From Wenyingzhuangia aestuarii (GTDB lineage: Bacteria > Bacteroidota > Bacteroidia > Flavobacteriales > Flavobacteriaceae): a stretch of 64,000 nt of DNA. The position numbers and the translations under genes are program-made. Where the stretch lies: the NCBI RefSeq assembly GCF_011927765.1, contig NZ_JAATJG010000003.1, positions 124,001 through 188,000 of the forward strand, written 5' to 3'. The notes beneath the pieces were generated by a model. It was not told the DNA's origin and did not search any database. It saw only the letters and a program-made list of their open reading frames with translations. The first letter of the stretch is position 1. Each line of letters opens with the position of its first letter. Shown in pieces: positions 17,425-26,986 of the stretch.

Positions 17425-19911
17425 TTACAGATCTACCCCATAACATCTAATTAATATGTCGTTAAGTTGTTTTTCCCAAACATCCCAAGAATGATTTCCG
17501 CCTTTAACTTTTTCTACATATAAATCATATCCTTTTTTTTCTAGAATATCAATAAAAGGCAAGTCTTGTTTTTCAGTATCTTTTCCAGTTCCATAACTTA
17601 AATACATCTTAAAATCTTGTTTAGATTTTGAGTTATATAAATTATAAATATCTGGACAAGGATGAAAAGCAGGAGATTGCAATAACACATTCTCAAAAAG
17701 ATTTGGATTCTTTATGGCTAAATAGGCTGCGGAAAGTCCTCCAAAAGAAAGTCCTAAAACAGATCTATTTTGTGAAGCTGTATATGTTTTCTCAATGGAA
17801 GGAAACAATTCTTTTGAGAGAAAAAGGGAATACGAATCATTACATAAATATAATTCTTCTCTTGTTTTCCACCTTTTTTGTTTTGGAAAATTAATGTCTT
17901 TAGGCTCAATAAAAACCACAATAATAGGTACTATTTTTTTAGCATAAACTAGACTATCTACTTTCCTAGCTAGTTTTCCTTTTCTTAAGTAAGGTACTCC
18001 ATCATTTACAAATAAAACAGGTAACCTTTGGCAAATTTTATTTAATGGAGGCTGATATACATAGTAAAGAAGTCTTTTTCCTAATACGCGACTATTAAAG
18101 CTTTGTCCATTTGACAAGACACCATAATAACCAGTATCCCTTTTTACTTTATCGTAGATTTTCAAATATTTTTTAGCTCGGTTTTTATAACTATCTACTT
18201 GTAAAGATGCTATTTTAATAGGTAAATCTATAATTTCTTTAGCCATTAACACAGCATTTGAAATATCTTTATACTTAGAGTATAAATTAAAAAGATCTAT
18301 TCTTGCCTCATACCTATAGGGCTCTACCCTCTTATTGTAATTAAATATTTCTATTGCTTTTTTTAAGTTATTGTCTTTTAAGTACTCTAATGCCAAATAT
18401 CTACCTATTAGAGGCATACCACTTTTTTGAAAAGCAATATTTAAGTATTTTATACTTTGTTCCCTATACCCTTTCTTTTTTAACTCAGAAGCCACATAAA
18501 ACTCTGCTCTCCCATTATTATTAATATATTTTAAGTTATTTTCTAGTTTTGATAAATCTACCTCTTTTAAAGGTGTTTTTAATTTTGATAGCGAAATTTC
18601 AGCATAAACTCTTAAAGGAATTACAGTCAATAAAAACAATAAAGGAATCAATAAAACAGTATTTGTGTATATATTATTTTTCAATTTAAATATTGGTTTA
18701 CAGTTTATTTGTTTTATTATAATACTCATAAAAAAAAGAAATATAATCATAAATACAGGGACTACTAATATTGAGTTTGTACAAGCATAAACACTTAACA
18801 GCAACAATACTGATGTAGCTATTTTTGTTTCAAGAGTATCTATTTTTTTTCTTAACACCGTTATTAAAAATAAAATCAAAAGAACTATCCAAATAACTCC
18901 CATCTCAAAAGTTAATTCTAAAAAATCATTAAAAGCAACAAATACAAAATCACCATTTTTTACTTCCTCCCAATTTCTTTCAGTGTCAAAATAAACTGCT
19001 TTGTTTTTATTATATTCTTTAGCAAAAGAATCAATTCCATACCCCCATGGATTTTTAACAATTTGAGAAACCGTTGTTTTTGAGATAAATGACCTACCAT
19101 TGATAGAGCTTGGATTTATTTCATATAGTTTTTTTCCTACAATAATAAAAACTAATAACCCAATAACTCCAATTAAACCAGTCGTAAGCTTAGATATTCT
19201 TTTCAAAAACAAATACATATTTTTTTTATACAATATCGTTACTCCAAAAACTAAAGCCAATGTAGAACCCCTAGATTTAGTCAATACTAAAACATATAAT
19301 AAAAACATAAAAGCTAATGAATTTATTAAAACTGCAAAACTGTGTTTTACTTTTATTATTTTAAGAATTGAACACAAAGATAAAACACCAAGACTAATTA
19401 ATAAACCTAACTGATTAGGCGAATGAAACATGCCTAAAACCTTAAAGTATTTATTTTTTTCAGAAGGAATCCAGTCTAAGTATTGAAACACCCCTAGAAA
19501 AGCATTTATAAGTGCTAAAAAAAGAAGGCTATACAACATAATTATACAAGATTTTTTTAAGTGTTTAGATAAAAAAATCTTTAAAAAAAAATAAGTGATA
19601 AAATATGCTGTGTAATTCCATATTTTAATATGAAACATATTTATAGTTGAATTGAACAAAAGCTGTATAATTCCTATAGAAGCGATTCCAACAATAAAAA
19701 CGTCAAAAACATTAATAGTTATTTGCTTATTATTATTTTTTATAAAATAAAAGTTCACTAAAACTAAAAAAAACATCCAATATAAAAATTTACTTTTTAG
19801 AAATATTAAGCTATCAATAGAAGTATAAATAACAGATGAGATAATCAAAAAAAGAACTATGGTTAACTCTTGTAGATATTTACTAAAATATGACATTTGA
19901 ATATTTTTCAT
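17425..19911 (-). CDS. Fusion: O-antigen-ligase-like membrane domain, helical repeats and serine esterase domain
   Basis: The start at 19911 (MKNIQMSYFSKYLQ) gives 828 residues; an upstream ATG at 19935 also exists. Residues 1-430 carry about 10-12 hydrophobic segments with the Wzy_C/O-antigen ligase pattern (FHSPNQLGLLISLG, TKSRGSTLAL, NPWGYGIDSF). About 440-580 is TPR-like. About 590-828 is an alpha/beta-hydrolase of the Fes/esterase-D type, with nucleophile GLSFGG (Ser about 722) and GGNHSW (His about 807). The esterase probably faces the periplasm. It may modify or transfer a surface glycan or its acyl group. The fusion is unusual; substrate unknown. Confidence 0.75.
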   Translation of the reverse strand: MKNIQMSYFSKYLQELTIVLFLIISSVIYTSIDSLIFLKSKFLYWMFFLVLVNFYFIKNNNKQITINVFDVFIVGIASIGIIQLLFNSTINMFHIKIWNYTAYFITYFFLKIFLSKHLKKSCIIMLYSLLFLALINAFLGVFQYLDWIPSEKNKYFKVLGMFHSPNQLGLLISLGVLSLCSILKIIKVKHSFAVLINSLAFMFLLYVLVLTKSRGSTLALVFGVTILYKKNMYLFLKRISKLTTGLIGVIGLLVFIIVGKKLYEINPSSINGRSFISKTTVSQIVKNPWGYGIDSFAKEYNKNKAVYFDTERNWEEVKNGDFVFVAFNDFLELTFEMGVIWIVLLILFLITVLRKKIDTLETKIATSVLLLLSVYACTNSILVVPVFMIIFLFFMSIIIKQINCKPIFKLKNNIYTNTVLLIPLLFLLTVIPLRVYAEISLSKLKTPLKEVDLSKLENNLKYINNNGRAEFYVASELKKKGYREQSIKYLNIAFQKSGMPLIGRYLALEYLKDNNLKKAIEIFNYNKRVEPYRYEARIDLFNLYSKYKDISNAVLMAKEIIDLPIKIASLQVDSYKNRAKKYLKIYDKVKRDTGYYGVLSNGQSFNSRVLGKRLLYYVYQPPLNKICQRLPVLFVNDGVPYLRKGKLARKVDSLVYAKKIVPIIVVFIEPKDINFPKQKRWKTREELYLCNDSYSLFLSKELFPSIEKTYTASQNRSVLGLSFGGLSAAYLAIKNPNLFENVLLQSPAFHPCPDIYNLYNSKSKQDFKMYLSYGTGKDTEKQDLPFIDILEKKGYDLYVEKVKGGNHSWDVWEKQLNDILIRCYGVDL

Positions 19912-20002
19912 TTTAACAGAAATTATAAAAATCAAAAATAACTACATATACTCAAGTAGAAACCTGCGAATAAACACATGTTAATAATAATGTTTTATTC
20001 GA

Positions 20003-20010
20003 TATTTTTG
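20003..20010 (+). promoter_or_regulatory. Putative promoter (-7 TATTTTTG) for the secreted-protein run
   Basis: TATTTTTG matches TAnnTTTG and lies 22 bp before the start at 20033, in the divergent gap with the fusion gene. Confidence 0.4.
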
Positions 20011-20032
20011 AGCGCTTTATTTTTTTAAAAAA

Positions 20033-21553
20033 ATGATCTTAAAAACAACATATTTAATATTTTTTCTGCTTTCTGTTGAATTTTTCGCACAAACCAAAAA
20101 AGACATTTTATCAAACACAATTCTATCTCATTATCCAAAAAATGAAATAGAGAAAATAAATGCTGCCAAATTTTTAATAGCTAATATTAATATCCATAAA
20201 TCTATCAATTACAAATGGTTGGATTCATTAAATCATGAAGTTCCGTTTTCAGAATTGAATTATGAAGACATCGATAAAGCCTTGGATGCCTTTACTGTCT
20301 TAAAAGATAGTGTTAAAATCCACCCAAAAACTTATACAACTAGAGATGAAGACATTATAACTCCTGAGTTACTAATTAAAAACATAGACCTAGCCTTTGA
20401 TGTTTGGAAAAACAACCCTTGGTCAAAATCTTATGACTTTAAAACATTTTGTGAATATATTTTACCATACAGAAGTTTAGTTGAACCTTTAGAAGATTGG
20501 AGAGAAGAATATCAATTTCTAAGTACAAGACATATAACAAATGTAGCAGATATTGAAAATCCTGTAGAGGTTGCAACACAAGTTATTTTGGGTCTAAAAG
20601 ATTATCGTTTTTTAGGCAACAGACCAGACCCCATTCCTATATTAAGTCCCAAACAATTATTATTTAGAAGATCCGGAGCTTGTCCTGATTTGGCAAATCT
20701 TGCTCTTCTTGCCTGTAGATCTATAGGTTTGGCAACTACCTTTGATTTTACACCTCAATATGGAGCATCGTCCAATAGACATTTTTGGAATACGATTATT
20801 GATAAAAACGGAAAACACATTCCATTTAACGGAAATGCATATGGCAACAACGGAGGTCTACCTTTAGCATATAGCCCAACAAACAAAAGATTAGCAAAGG
20901 TATTTAGAAAAACCTTCTCTACTCAAAAAAATTCGTTAGCATATTTAAAAAACAAATTAGAAATACCTGACAAGTTATTTTTACAAGAATCTAATATTAT
21001 TGATGTTACTAAAGAGTACCTACCAGTTAGTAATATATCATACAATTTTGCAAGTAACAAAAACAATAGTGATGTGGCTTATTTAAATGTATTTAACATA
21101 GGCAGATGGAGAGTTGTAGATTGGGCTAAAAAATCAGATCAGAAATGTAGTTTTAAAGACTTAGGAACCAACCTTGTTTACCTACCTAGTACTTATATCA
21201 ACCATAAGATGATTAACGAGCCATATCCAATACTGTTGAATAGTAAAAAAGAAACAATATTGCTAAAGCCCAACTATAAAAATACGTTTAACTTTCTTTT
21301 TGATAAAAAACAAGCAGAATTTAATCCCTATAAGGAACACAACTCATTAGAAATTCAAAATGGGAAAATTTACTTATTATTAGTATGGGATCATAAATGG
21401 AAAAAAGTGGCTGTGTCTAAAGCAAAAGAAGGTAAGTTATTATTTAAAAATGTTCCTGAAAACGGACTATTTCTAATTGCATCTAAAAACAGTAATGGGT
21501 ACGAGAGAACATTTATAATTAATGACAATAGAGAAAAAATTATATGGTACTAA
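20033..21553 (+). CDS. Secreted transglutaminase-like (cysteine protease fold) protein
   Basis: 506 residues with a signal peptide ending near FFAQ. The core is a transglutaminase-like domain: C217 in RRSGACPDLANLALLACRSIG, H250 in SNRHFWNTIID, then an acidic residue at about 257. The order Cys-His-Asp is right for the fold. The C-terminal 200 residues are beta-rich and may be substrate-binding (a DHKWKKVAV strand near the end). Bacterial members may be peptidases or amide-forming enzymes acting on wall or surface proteins. It is the first gene of a plus-strand run, 33 bp before the next gene. Confidence 0.72.
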   Translation: MILKTTYLIFFLLSVEFFAQTKKDILSNTILSHYPKNEIEKINAAKFLIANINIHKSINYKWLDSLNHEVPFSELNYEDIDKALDAFTVLKDSVKIHPKTYTTRDEDIITPELLIKNIDLAFDVWKNNPWSKSYDFKTFCEYILPYRSLVEPLEDWREEYQFLSTRHITNVADIENPVEVATQVILGLKDYRFLGNRPDPIPILSPKQLLFRRSGACPDLANLALLACRSIGLATTFDFTPQYGASSNRHFWNTIIDKNGKHIPFNGNAYGNNGGLPLAYSPTNKRLAKVFRKTFSTQKNSLAYLKNKLEIPDKLFLQESNIIDVTKEYLPVSNISYNFASNKNNSDVAYLNVFNIGRWRVVDWAKKSDQKCSFKDLGTNLVYLPSTYINHKMINEPYPILLNSKKETILLKPNYKNTFNFLFDKKQAEFNPYKEHNSLEIQNGKIYLLLVWDHKWKKVAVSKAKEGKLLFKNVPENGLFLIASKNSNGYERTFIINDNREKIIWY

Positions 21554-21586
21554 ATTTAAACAAAACTACTAAAACCAAATAAATCT

Positions 21587-23068
21587 ATGAAAAAAAAATA
21601 TTTATTAATAGCAACTTTTCTAGTTGCTAACTGGGGACTCTATGCTCAAGAATTTAAGAAAAATGATCTTTTTAATTTCACAAAAATCACAAAATTTATT
21701 ACTGATATTAGTGATGTACAAAAAACAGCAATCAATCAAGCTATCGAAAAAAGGAAAGAAAATTTAAAAAACATTAAAAACCCAGAAGATAGAAAAATTC
21801 ACAATAAAGAATACAACAGAGCCTTGTTACATATACTCACAGAAGAACAAGAGACAAAGCTATTTGGAGCATCCATTAAAACCGAAAAATTAAAAGAGTT
21901 TACAAAAAAAGAAGCTAACTCTAAGTTTGATAATTTTCCAGTTGATTATAAACAAATACTACTACAAAAATTAGAAAACTTTAACTATCAAATTCAGTTA
22001 ATAGAAAAAAAATTCCCTTTTGATTTTCAAGAAATGCAAGTTAGAAAACAAGAGATTAAAACAGCAAAAAGAAATTTTGTACAATCAGAAATGAATGAAA
22101 TTAAAAAAGTTCTTTTTTTTACACAAAAAAAAGAAAATGATTGTACTCAATTAACTAAACAACAAAGCTCCTTATACAGAGATTACCATTTTTACTTACT
22201 AAAAGATAAAATAAAATACAAGCCTGAACTTACAACTATTATAAATAATAAAGGTTTTAAAAACTTAAAGAAAAAACTAACCAATTGCGGTGTCACAAAA
22301 AAAATTGAAAACACCAAAATTATTAGTAAACAAGACTCTATTACTCAGGCAAAAATAATAACACAATTACAAAAAGAAATTAAATCTAAAATAGACAACA
22401 CAATAGATCGTTTAGAAAGTTTAGATATAAACTATAGAGATATTGATGCTTTTTTAATTTCTAAAACTATTATAAATAAACAGAAAGTAAACAGAGCTAA
22501 AAGAAAGGAAGAAGATGCTGAAAAATCTTTTTACGAAAAAGCACAAAAAGCAGGACTAAATAACAACAAAACAGAAAGGTTACTAGAACTAATTAAAGAA
22601 AGAAATGAAGCTCTTACTAATTATAAACAATCTCAAAAACAAGAACATCAAACAGCCTTGTTTTCACTTACCGAAACCTCTGAAATAAAAAAGCCTTTTA
22701 TCATAAAGAAAGAATTTGCTCAAAAATTAAACGATTTACTTACTTACAAAGAATATATCTCATTTGTTGGTCAAGAATTCAGAAAAAAATCTCTTAATCA
22801 AGCAAAAAAAGAAACAAAAGAAATAATCGGAAATAAAGAATTGAGCGAAGAACAAATTAAAGAGTTGCACAAACTAATTTATCTGTATCATTTCAATCAA
22901 AACATTAGCAAATCTTATTATGCTCATGACAAGCAATTGTTAAAACAAAAATTAGGAGTCTTAACCTATCGTTTTGAAAAAGAATATCAAAAATTAGCTA
23001 AAGAACTTGAACTACAACCTTCCCAGAATTCTAAAAAAATTGATAACCGAACATTTCAATGGAATTAA
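21587..23068 (+). CDS. Secreted Lys/Glu-rich coiled-coil protein, function unknown
   Basis: 493 residues with a signal peptide (MKKKYLLIATFLVANWGLYAQ). The mature part is almost wholly helical and charged, with several long coiled-coil stretches. Segments such as HILTEEQETKLFG and ELSEEQIKELHKLI recall the LTxxQ pattern of Spy/CpxP-like periplasmic chaperones. The length and repeats differ, so this is only a resemblance. It lies between the transglutaminase-like and Sel1-T9SS genes with short gaps (33 and 15 bp). I do not recognise the family. Confidence 0.6.
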   Translation: MKKKYLLIATFLVANWGLYAQEFKKNDLFNFTKITKFITDISDVQKTAINQAIEKRKENLKNIKNPEDRKIHNKEYNRALLHILTEEQETKLFGASIKTEKLKEFTKKEANSKFDNFPVDYKQILLQKLENFNYQIQLIEKKFPFDFQEMQVRKQEIKTAKRNFVQSEMNEIKKVLFFTQKKENDCTQLTKQQSSLYRDYHFYLLKDKIKYKPELTTIINNKGFKNLKKKLTNCGVTKKIENTKIISKQDSITQAKIITQLQKEIKSKIDNTIDRLESLDINYRDIDAFLISKTIINKQKVNRAKRKEEDAEKSFYEKAQKAGLNNNKTERLLELIKERNEALTNYKQSQKQEHQTALFSLTETSEIKKPFIIKKEFAQKLNDLLTYKEYISFVGQEFRKKSLNQAKKETKEIIGNKELSEEQIKELHKLIYLYHFNQNISKSYYAHDKQLLKQKLGVLTYRFEKEYQKLAKELELQPSQNSKKIDNRTFQWN

Positions 23069-23083
23069 ACTAACTAAAAAACT

Positions 23084-24544
23084 ATGAAAAAAATTATTCA
23101 TCTAATTTTAATACTGTCCTCTTTAGGAGTATTTGCTCAAGAGCAAAAATCTTGCGAAGAAACACTATTAAAAGTAACTAAAATTTTAAAGGAAAATTCT
23201 CCTTTTAAAAACTACACAAACTTATTTAAACAACTTAAACCTTGTGCAGATGCAGGAAATGTGCAAGCTCAAAACTACATTGGAGGATTTTATCTAGAAG
23301 GTTTAGGAATAGAAAAAAATGAAAAACTAGGTTTTCAATATATAGAAAAAGCCGCTTTGGCTGGCTATGCTATTGCACAAGGAAATTTAGGTAGACTCTA
23401 TAAATATGGAACAGGTTGTACTATTAGCATGGCTAATGCTGTAGCATGGTTTACAAAAGGGGCTTATAATAAAAATAGCAAAGCAGCATACTCCCTTGGT
23501 TATATGTATTACAAAGGTTTAGGACTAGATCAAGATTATAACCAAGCCGTAAAATGGTTTAAATTAAGCAAAGACCCTATGGCAAAACATTGGTTAGGGG
23601 TTTGTTATTATTTTGGCTATGGAGTTTCTCAAAGCACCAACAAAGCTGTAGAATATTTAACCCTTAGCGGAACACCTAACAGTAAGTATTTTTTCAATCA
23701 TGTAAAGGCTGAAAAAAAGAAACAAGAAGAAACTAAAGTAGAACAAGAACTAATACAAACTGCCAGTTCAGAACAGAAAATAGAAACTCAAGCTATTGAA
23801 CATGCACCCGAAATAACAACCACTACAGAATTTTTAGATAATAAAGATTTAGTAGGTGAATGGACTGGTAAGTTTATAGAATATGATGAGTCTGGAACAC
23901 AAATACAACGCATATTGCCCATTAACATTGCATTTACTCAAGATGATTTTGGTGACATAAAAACAACTATTGAATTTAACCAACAAAAGTTTAGTAATTA
24001 TGTATTGTTTGAAGATAATAATTTGTTTGTAGATAATTTTAAATTCACGCTAAAGAAACAATACACACACAACCTTAGAGTACCTAATTTAAACTACCAT
24101 GTCTTAGGTATGGACTTAAACAAACAGACCTACAATAACATTTCTTATTTGTTAGCAAATTTAGATACTTATATAGAAGACTGGCAAGAAACAGCTCCCC
24201 CAATGTCTATAGTGCTAAGACCTAAGACTACAAAAGCAATAAGTAAAGATGAAGAAGAAAAATTAGTGGCTTTAGCGCAACAAAAAGAAGAGTTTATTAA
24301 ACTATATCCTGTCCCTTTTGAAAACCAATTGCACATAACTTTTGAGTTAGAAAAAAAAGAAACAGTACAAGTTAAATTAACAGGGGTAAACAATGCACAA
24401 ACCATTGTTTTAGAACCTGGTAAAATATTACAAAAAGGAAACCAAACCTATACTGCCAATACTAGTTATCTACCTAGTGGCTTGTATGTAATAAAAGTAA
24501 TAACAGATGATAGAGTATACACCAGAATAATAATAAAGCAATAA
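23084..24544 (+). CDS. Sel1-repeat protein with T9SS C-terminal sorting domain
   Basis: 486 residues: signal peptide (end near VFAQ), about four Sel1/TPR-like repeats (residues ~55-205, such as AQNYIGGFYLEGLGIEKNEKL and AYSLGYMYYKGLGL), a charged linker, a central beta domain, then a type A T9SS sorting domain (about 405-486). The last shows KLYPVPFENQLHI, LPSGLYVIKVITDD and a basic end (RIIIKQ). It is exported by the type IX system and displayed or released at the surface. This is the one clear T9SS substrate carried by the element. Confidence 0.8.
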   Translation: MKKIIHLILILSSLGVFAQEQKSCEETLLKVTKILKENSPFKNYTNLFKQLKPCADAGNVQAQNYIGGFYLEGLGIEKNEKLGFQYIEKAALAGYAIAQGNLGRLYKYGTGCTISMANAVAWFTKGAYNKNSKAAYSLGYMYYKGLGLDQDYNQAVKWFKLSKDPMAKHWLGVCYYFGYGVSQSTNKAVEYLTLSGTPNSKYFFNHVKAEKKKQEETKVEQELIQTASSEQKIETQAIEHAPEITTTTEFLDNKDLVGEWTGKFIEYDESGTQIQRILPINIAFTQDDFGDIKTTIEFNQQKFSNYVLFEDNNLFVDNFKFTLKKQYTHNLRVPNLNYHVLGMDLNKQTYNNISYLLANLDTYIEDWQETAPPMSIVLRPKTTKAISKDEEEKLVALAQQKEEFIKLYPVPFENQLHITFELEKKETVQVKLTGVNNAQTIVLEPGKILQKGNQTYTANTSYLPSGLYVIKVITDDRVYTRIIIKQ

Positions 24545-24546
24545 AA

Positions 24547-25434
24547 ATGAAAAAAAATAAATTAAAACAACTATTTTTTGTAGTTTTATTGTGCACGTTC
24601 TTTGTTAATAATGGGTACTCTCAGTATGGAGAAGTTGATGATGGTATTGATCTTGGACAAGATGAATATGGTCACGATTGGTTCGTAAACAACCATGGAG
24701 ACATTACAGAATCATGGGTTGATGAAGATGGTGTGTTAAATTTGGTAAATCACGGTAGTCACTACAACTCAGGCGGAGACACTTATGATCCTTGTGAAGG
24801 TCTAACTGACTGTCAATGTTATGGTACATGTGATCCAGAACCTAATCCAGAACCTCCTATTGATTGTCCCTCTGGAGATTGTGAGGGTGGTGGTTCTAAT
24901 GGTAATGAGGGAACTAGCAATGAGGGAACTAATGATGAGAGCACAAACGAGAGTCAAATAATAAATGATGACTGCAATAACAAAAGATCATTGTTTGATG
25001 CTATAATGGGAACTTTAGGAGGAGCCTTAGAAGTAGGGACAGGTGTTTTAACAGAGCCTGTATCGCTTGGGACAAGTACTATTTTAATTGTAGATGGAAG
25101 TTACAGAGTAATCGCAAATGGTGCGGATGTAATAGCGATAATTGGTCACTACGATTATGATATACCTAATAATTTAGGTGCATTATTAGGATCTGCACTA
25201 GATTTTTTAACAAGAACAGATTCTAATGATCATTTACACGAAGATGTTTTAGGTTATGCAAATGATGCTTATACCTTTGTTGCAACAGGTGGTACTGTAG
25301 GGAATGCTAAAACCTTAGCTGCTGCGGTTGAGAAAGGTAATGTAATTATGGGGACGGCAGCAGTGGCTAATACAGCTGTATTTTTAAATGATTTAGATAA
25401 TTTAGATGAAATAATAAATGAAGATTGTCAATAA
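24547..25434 (+). CDS. Secreted protein with Cys/Gly-rich linker, possible effector
   Basis: 295 residues with a signal peptide (cleavage near GYSQ). An acidic N-terminal part (DEYGHDWFVNNHGD) leads to a Cys-rich stretch (PCEGLTDCQCYGTCDPEPNP) and a Gly/Asn/Ser low-complexity linker to about residue 138. Then comes an Ala/Gly-rich helical C-terminal region (GTLGGALEVGTGVL.., NNLGALLGSALDF..) that could insert in membranes. It starts 2 bp after the T9SS gene. The layout of linker plus small hydrophobic domain, with two small envelope proteins following, resembles an effector with partners. No toxin family is recognised. Confidence 0.55.
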   Translation: MKKNKLKQLFFVVLLCTFFVNNGYSQYGEVDDGIDLGQDEYGHDWFVNNHGDITESWVDEDGVLNLVNHGSHYNSGGDTYDPCEGLTDCQCYGTCDPEPNPEPPIDCPSGDCEGGGSNGNEGTSNEGTNDESTNESQIINDDCNNKRSLFDAIMGTLGGALEVGTGVLTEPVSLGTSTILIVDGSYRVIANGADVIAIIGHYDYDIPNNLGALLGSALDFLTRTDSNDHLHEDVLGYANDAYTFVATGGTVGNAKTLAAAVEKGNVIMGTAAVANTAVFLNDLDNLDEIINEDCQ

Positions 25435-25915
25435 AAAAATTAAAAATTCTATATCTAAAGAGAATCGAAAATATTTTACTTTAGTAAGCATACTATTATT
25501 TTCATTAACACTAGAGATAACTATATTGGTACTTGTATTATTGAGGCATGAGTTGGTTCTAAATGAACCAATTCACAAGATAATATTTATGTGTTTGATA
25601 TTTATTGGAACAATTTGGTCTCTTTATTCTATAATAGCTACTCGAAAGAAAATAATTGTTAGCATAAAAATGGAAAATAATCAAGTAGAAATAACTTCAA
25701 TAGGTTTGGGCTCTTCGGTTCATAAGTATTTAGTGACTGACTTAAATATTAAAGAAATGCCAAATGAGTCTAAAAAAAATACAACCTTTGTCAAGGTGTG
25801 TAATTCTAATGGAGAACTGTTGTTTTTGTGTTCATCTGATTTCCTTAATACGGATGAATTACAAAATTCAGAATTTAAGTTTTTAAATGAACTAGGTAAA
25901 AAATTAATTACATGA
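25418..25915 (+). CDS. Small two-helix membrane protein, possible immunity protein
   Basis: 165 residues. It overlaps the preceding gene by 17 bp and the following one by 4 bp, so all three are translationally coupled. Two hydrophobic segments (about 22-44 and 55-72) are followed by a soluble beta-rich part (KKIIVSIKMENNQVEITSIG). There is no signal peptide. Tight coupling to the possible effector suggests an immunity or anchoring role. This is inference; the family is not recognised. Confidence 0.55.
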   Translation: MKIVNKKIKNSISKENRKYFTLVSILLFSLTLEITILVLVLLRHELVLNEPIHKIIFMCLIFIGTIWSLYSIIATRKKIIVSIKMENNQVEITSIGLGSSVHKYLVTDLNIKEMPNESKKNTTFVKVCNSNGELLFLCSSDFLNTDELQNSEFKFLNELGKKLIT

Positions 25916-26481
25916 AAAAAAATTTAATTATATTATGTTTTGTATTTGTAGCTTGTAAACAAACTAAGCAAAAGAAAGAGGTTCAATATGAAAAACCTGT
26001 TTCAGAGGAATTACAGTTTTCTATAGGTGATGACAAGGTTAAAATTTCGTTGCCCAAAGATATTCATGAGCTATCTACTGAAAAAATTGAACTTAAATAC
26101 ACATATGAACCTAGAAGACCTAGTAAAATGTTTTTAAAAGAAAGTGATTCTTCTTATGTGTTCAATCTTAACTATAAAGTTGATAAAAAAAATAATACTT
26201 TAGGGAAGATTCAGAAACTATATACTAAGCTTTATAAGTCTAGGGAGATAAAATTACTTTCTAATGAAATAAAAAGAATTAATGGTAAAGAGTTTTTATG
26301 TATGAAAATGTTGATGCCTCCGCAATCTGTCAATACTTCCCCCGTTGATGAAATCTCTCATTTTTTTGTAACATTTACAGATGCTAAAATTTTAATAGCT
26401 AGTATTAGATATCCTTTGAGTAAGGATGATAAGTATAGTTCTGAAGCTTTGGCATGCTTAAATAGTATTTCTTTTGAATAG
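25912..26481 (+). CDS. Lipoprotein of unknown function
   Basis: 189 residues with a lipoprotein signal: MKKNLIILCFVFVACK, lipobox Cys at about residue 15. The mature part is charged and beta-rich (VSEELQFSIGDDKVKISLPKDIHEL.., FFVTFTDAKILIASIRYPL). The pattern resembles small periplasmic proteins predicted in Bacteroidota, but no family is recognised. Coupled by a 4-bp overlap to the membrane protein before it. Confidence 0.6.
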   Translation: MKKNLIILCFVFVACKQTKQKKEVQYEKPVSEELQFSIGDDKVKISLPKDIHELSTEKIELKYTYEPRRPSKMFLKESDSSYVFNLNYKVDKKNNTLGKIQKLYTKLYKSREIKLLSNEIKRINGKEFLCMKMLMPPQSVNTSPVDEISHFFVTFTDAKILIASIRYPLSKDDKYSSEALACLNSISFE

Positions 26482-26520
26482 AAAAAAAGGAAACGGTACA
26501 AATTTAATTAACAGGGGTAA
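26482..26520 (+). pseudogene. Relic of a T9SS sorting-domain sequence
   Basis: This stretch closely repeats the DNA at about 24350-24390 inside the Sel1-T9SS gene (shared TTAACAGGGGTAA and matching A-rich and GTACAA parts), but the frame is broken. It is a short displaced copy, not a gene. Confidence 0.6.
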
Positions 26521-26589
26521 TGACAATTTAATTAATCAGATTAATAGCTTTTTAATGGATATCAACCTGTAGAATAAATAAAACTATCG

Positions 26590-26886
26590 ATGGCACTTAA
26601 ACAAGAGGTAGTAAATAAAGAGAGCGTTTTTATTAAAAGAGTTCGAATAGCTCATATTATATCATATGTGATATTCCTATTATTGTTAGTTTTTGAAGAT
26701 CTTCGGTCTGTAGCAGCGTATTTCTATATTGGAATCTATATATGGGTAATGATTTTATATGCAATTTTTGAATTGAGATATATAATTATCACTAAAAAAA
26801 AGGATTTGAAATACCTTTTTTCAAATAGATTATTTCTTCTAGGAATTGTTGTTTTAATTTTTAATATAATTAGACTTCTTAAATAG
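26590..26886 (+). CDS. Small membrane protein, unknown
   Basis: 98 residues with three hydrophobic segments (about 23-40, 45-65, 79-96) and a Lys-rich loop (TKKKDLKYL). No signal peptide or recognised family. It follows the sorting-domain relic and precedes a strong terminator, so it may be the end of the effector-like cluster. Confidence 0.5.
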   Translation: MALKQEVVNKESVFIKRVRIAHIISYVIFLLLLVFEDLRSVAAYFYIGIYIWVMILYAIFELRYIIITKKKDLKYLFSNRLFLLGIVVLIFNIIRLLK

Positions 26887-26941
26887 GTCAGAAATATTTG
26901 ATTAAAAAAGTGTGGATTTAATTAAAGTCTATAACTAGCAC

Positions 26942-26986
26942 AACATAAAACAGAAACTTCTTGCAAGGAGTTTCTGTTTTTATGTT
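26942..26986 (+). terminator. Intrinsic terminator after the effector-like cluster
   Basis: A long stem (CATAAAACAGAAACT with AGTTTCTGTTTTTATG, 26944-26984) with a TCTTGCAAGG loop. A CACAACATA motif overlaps its left arm. Confidence 0.85.
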
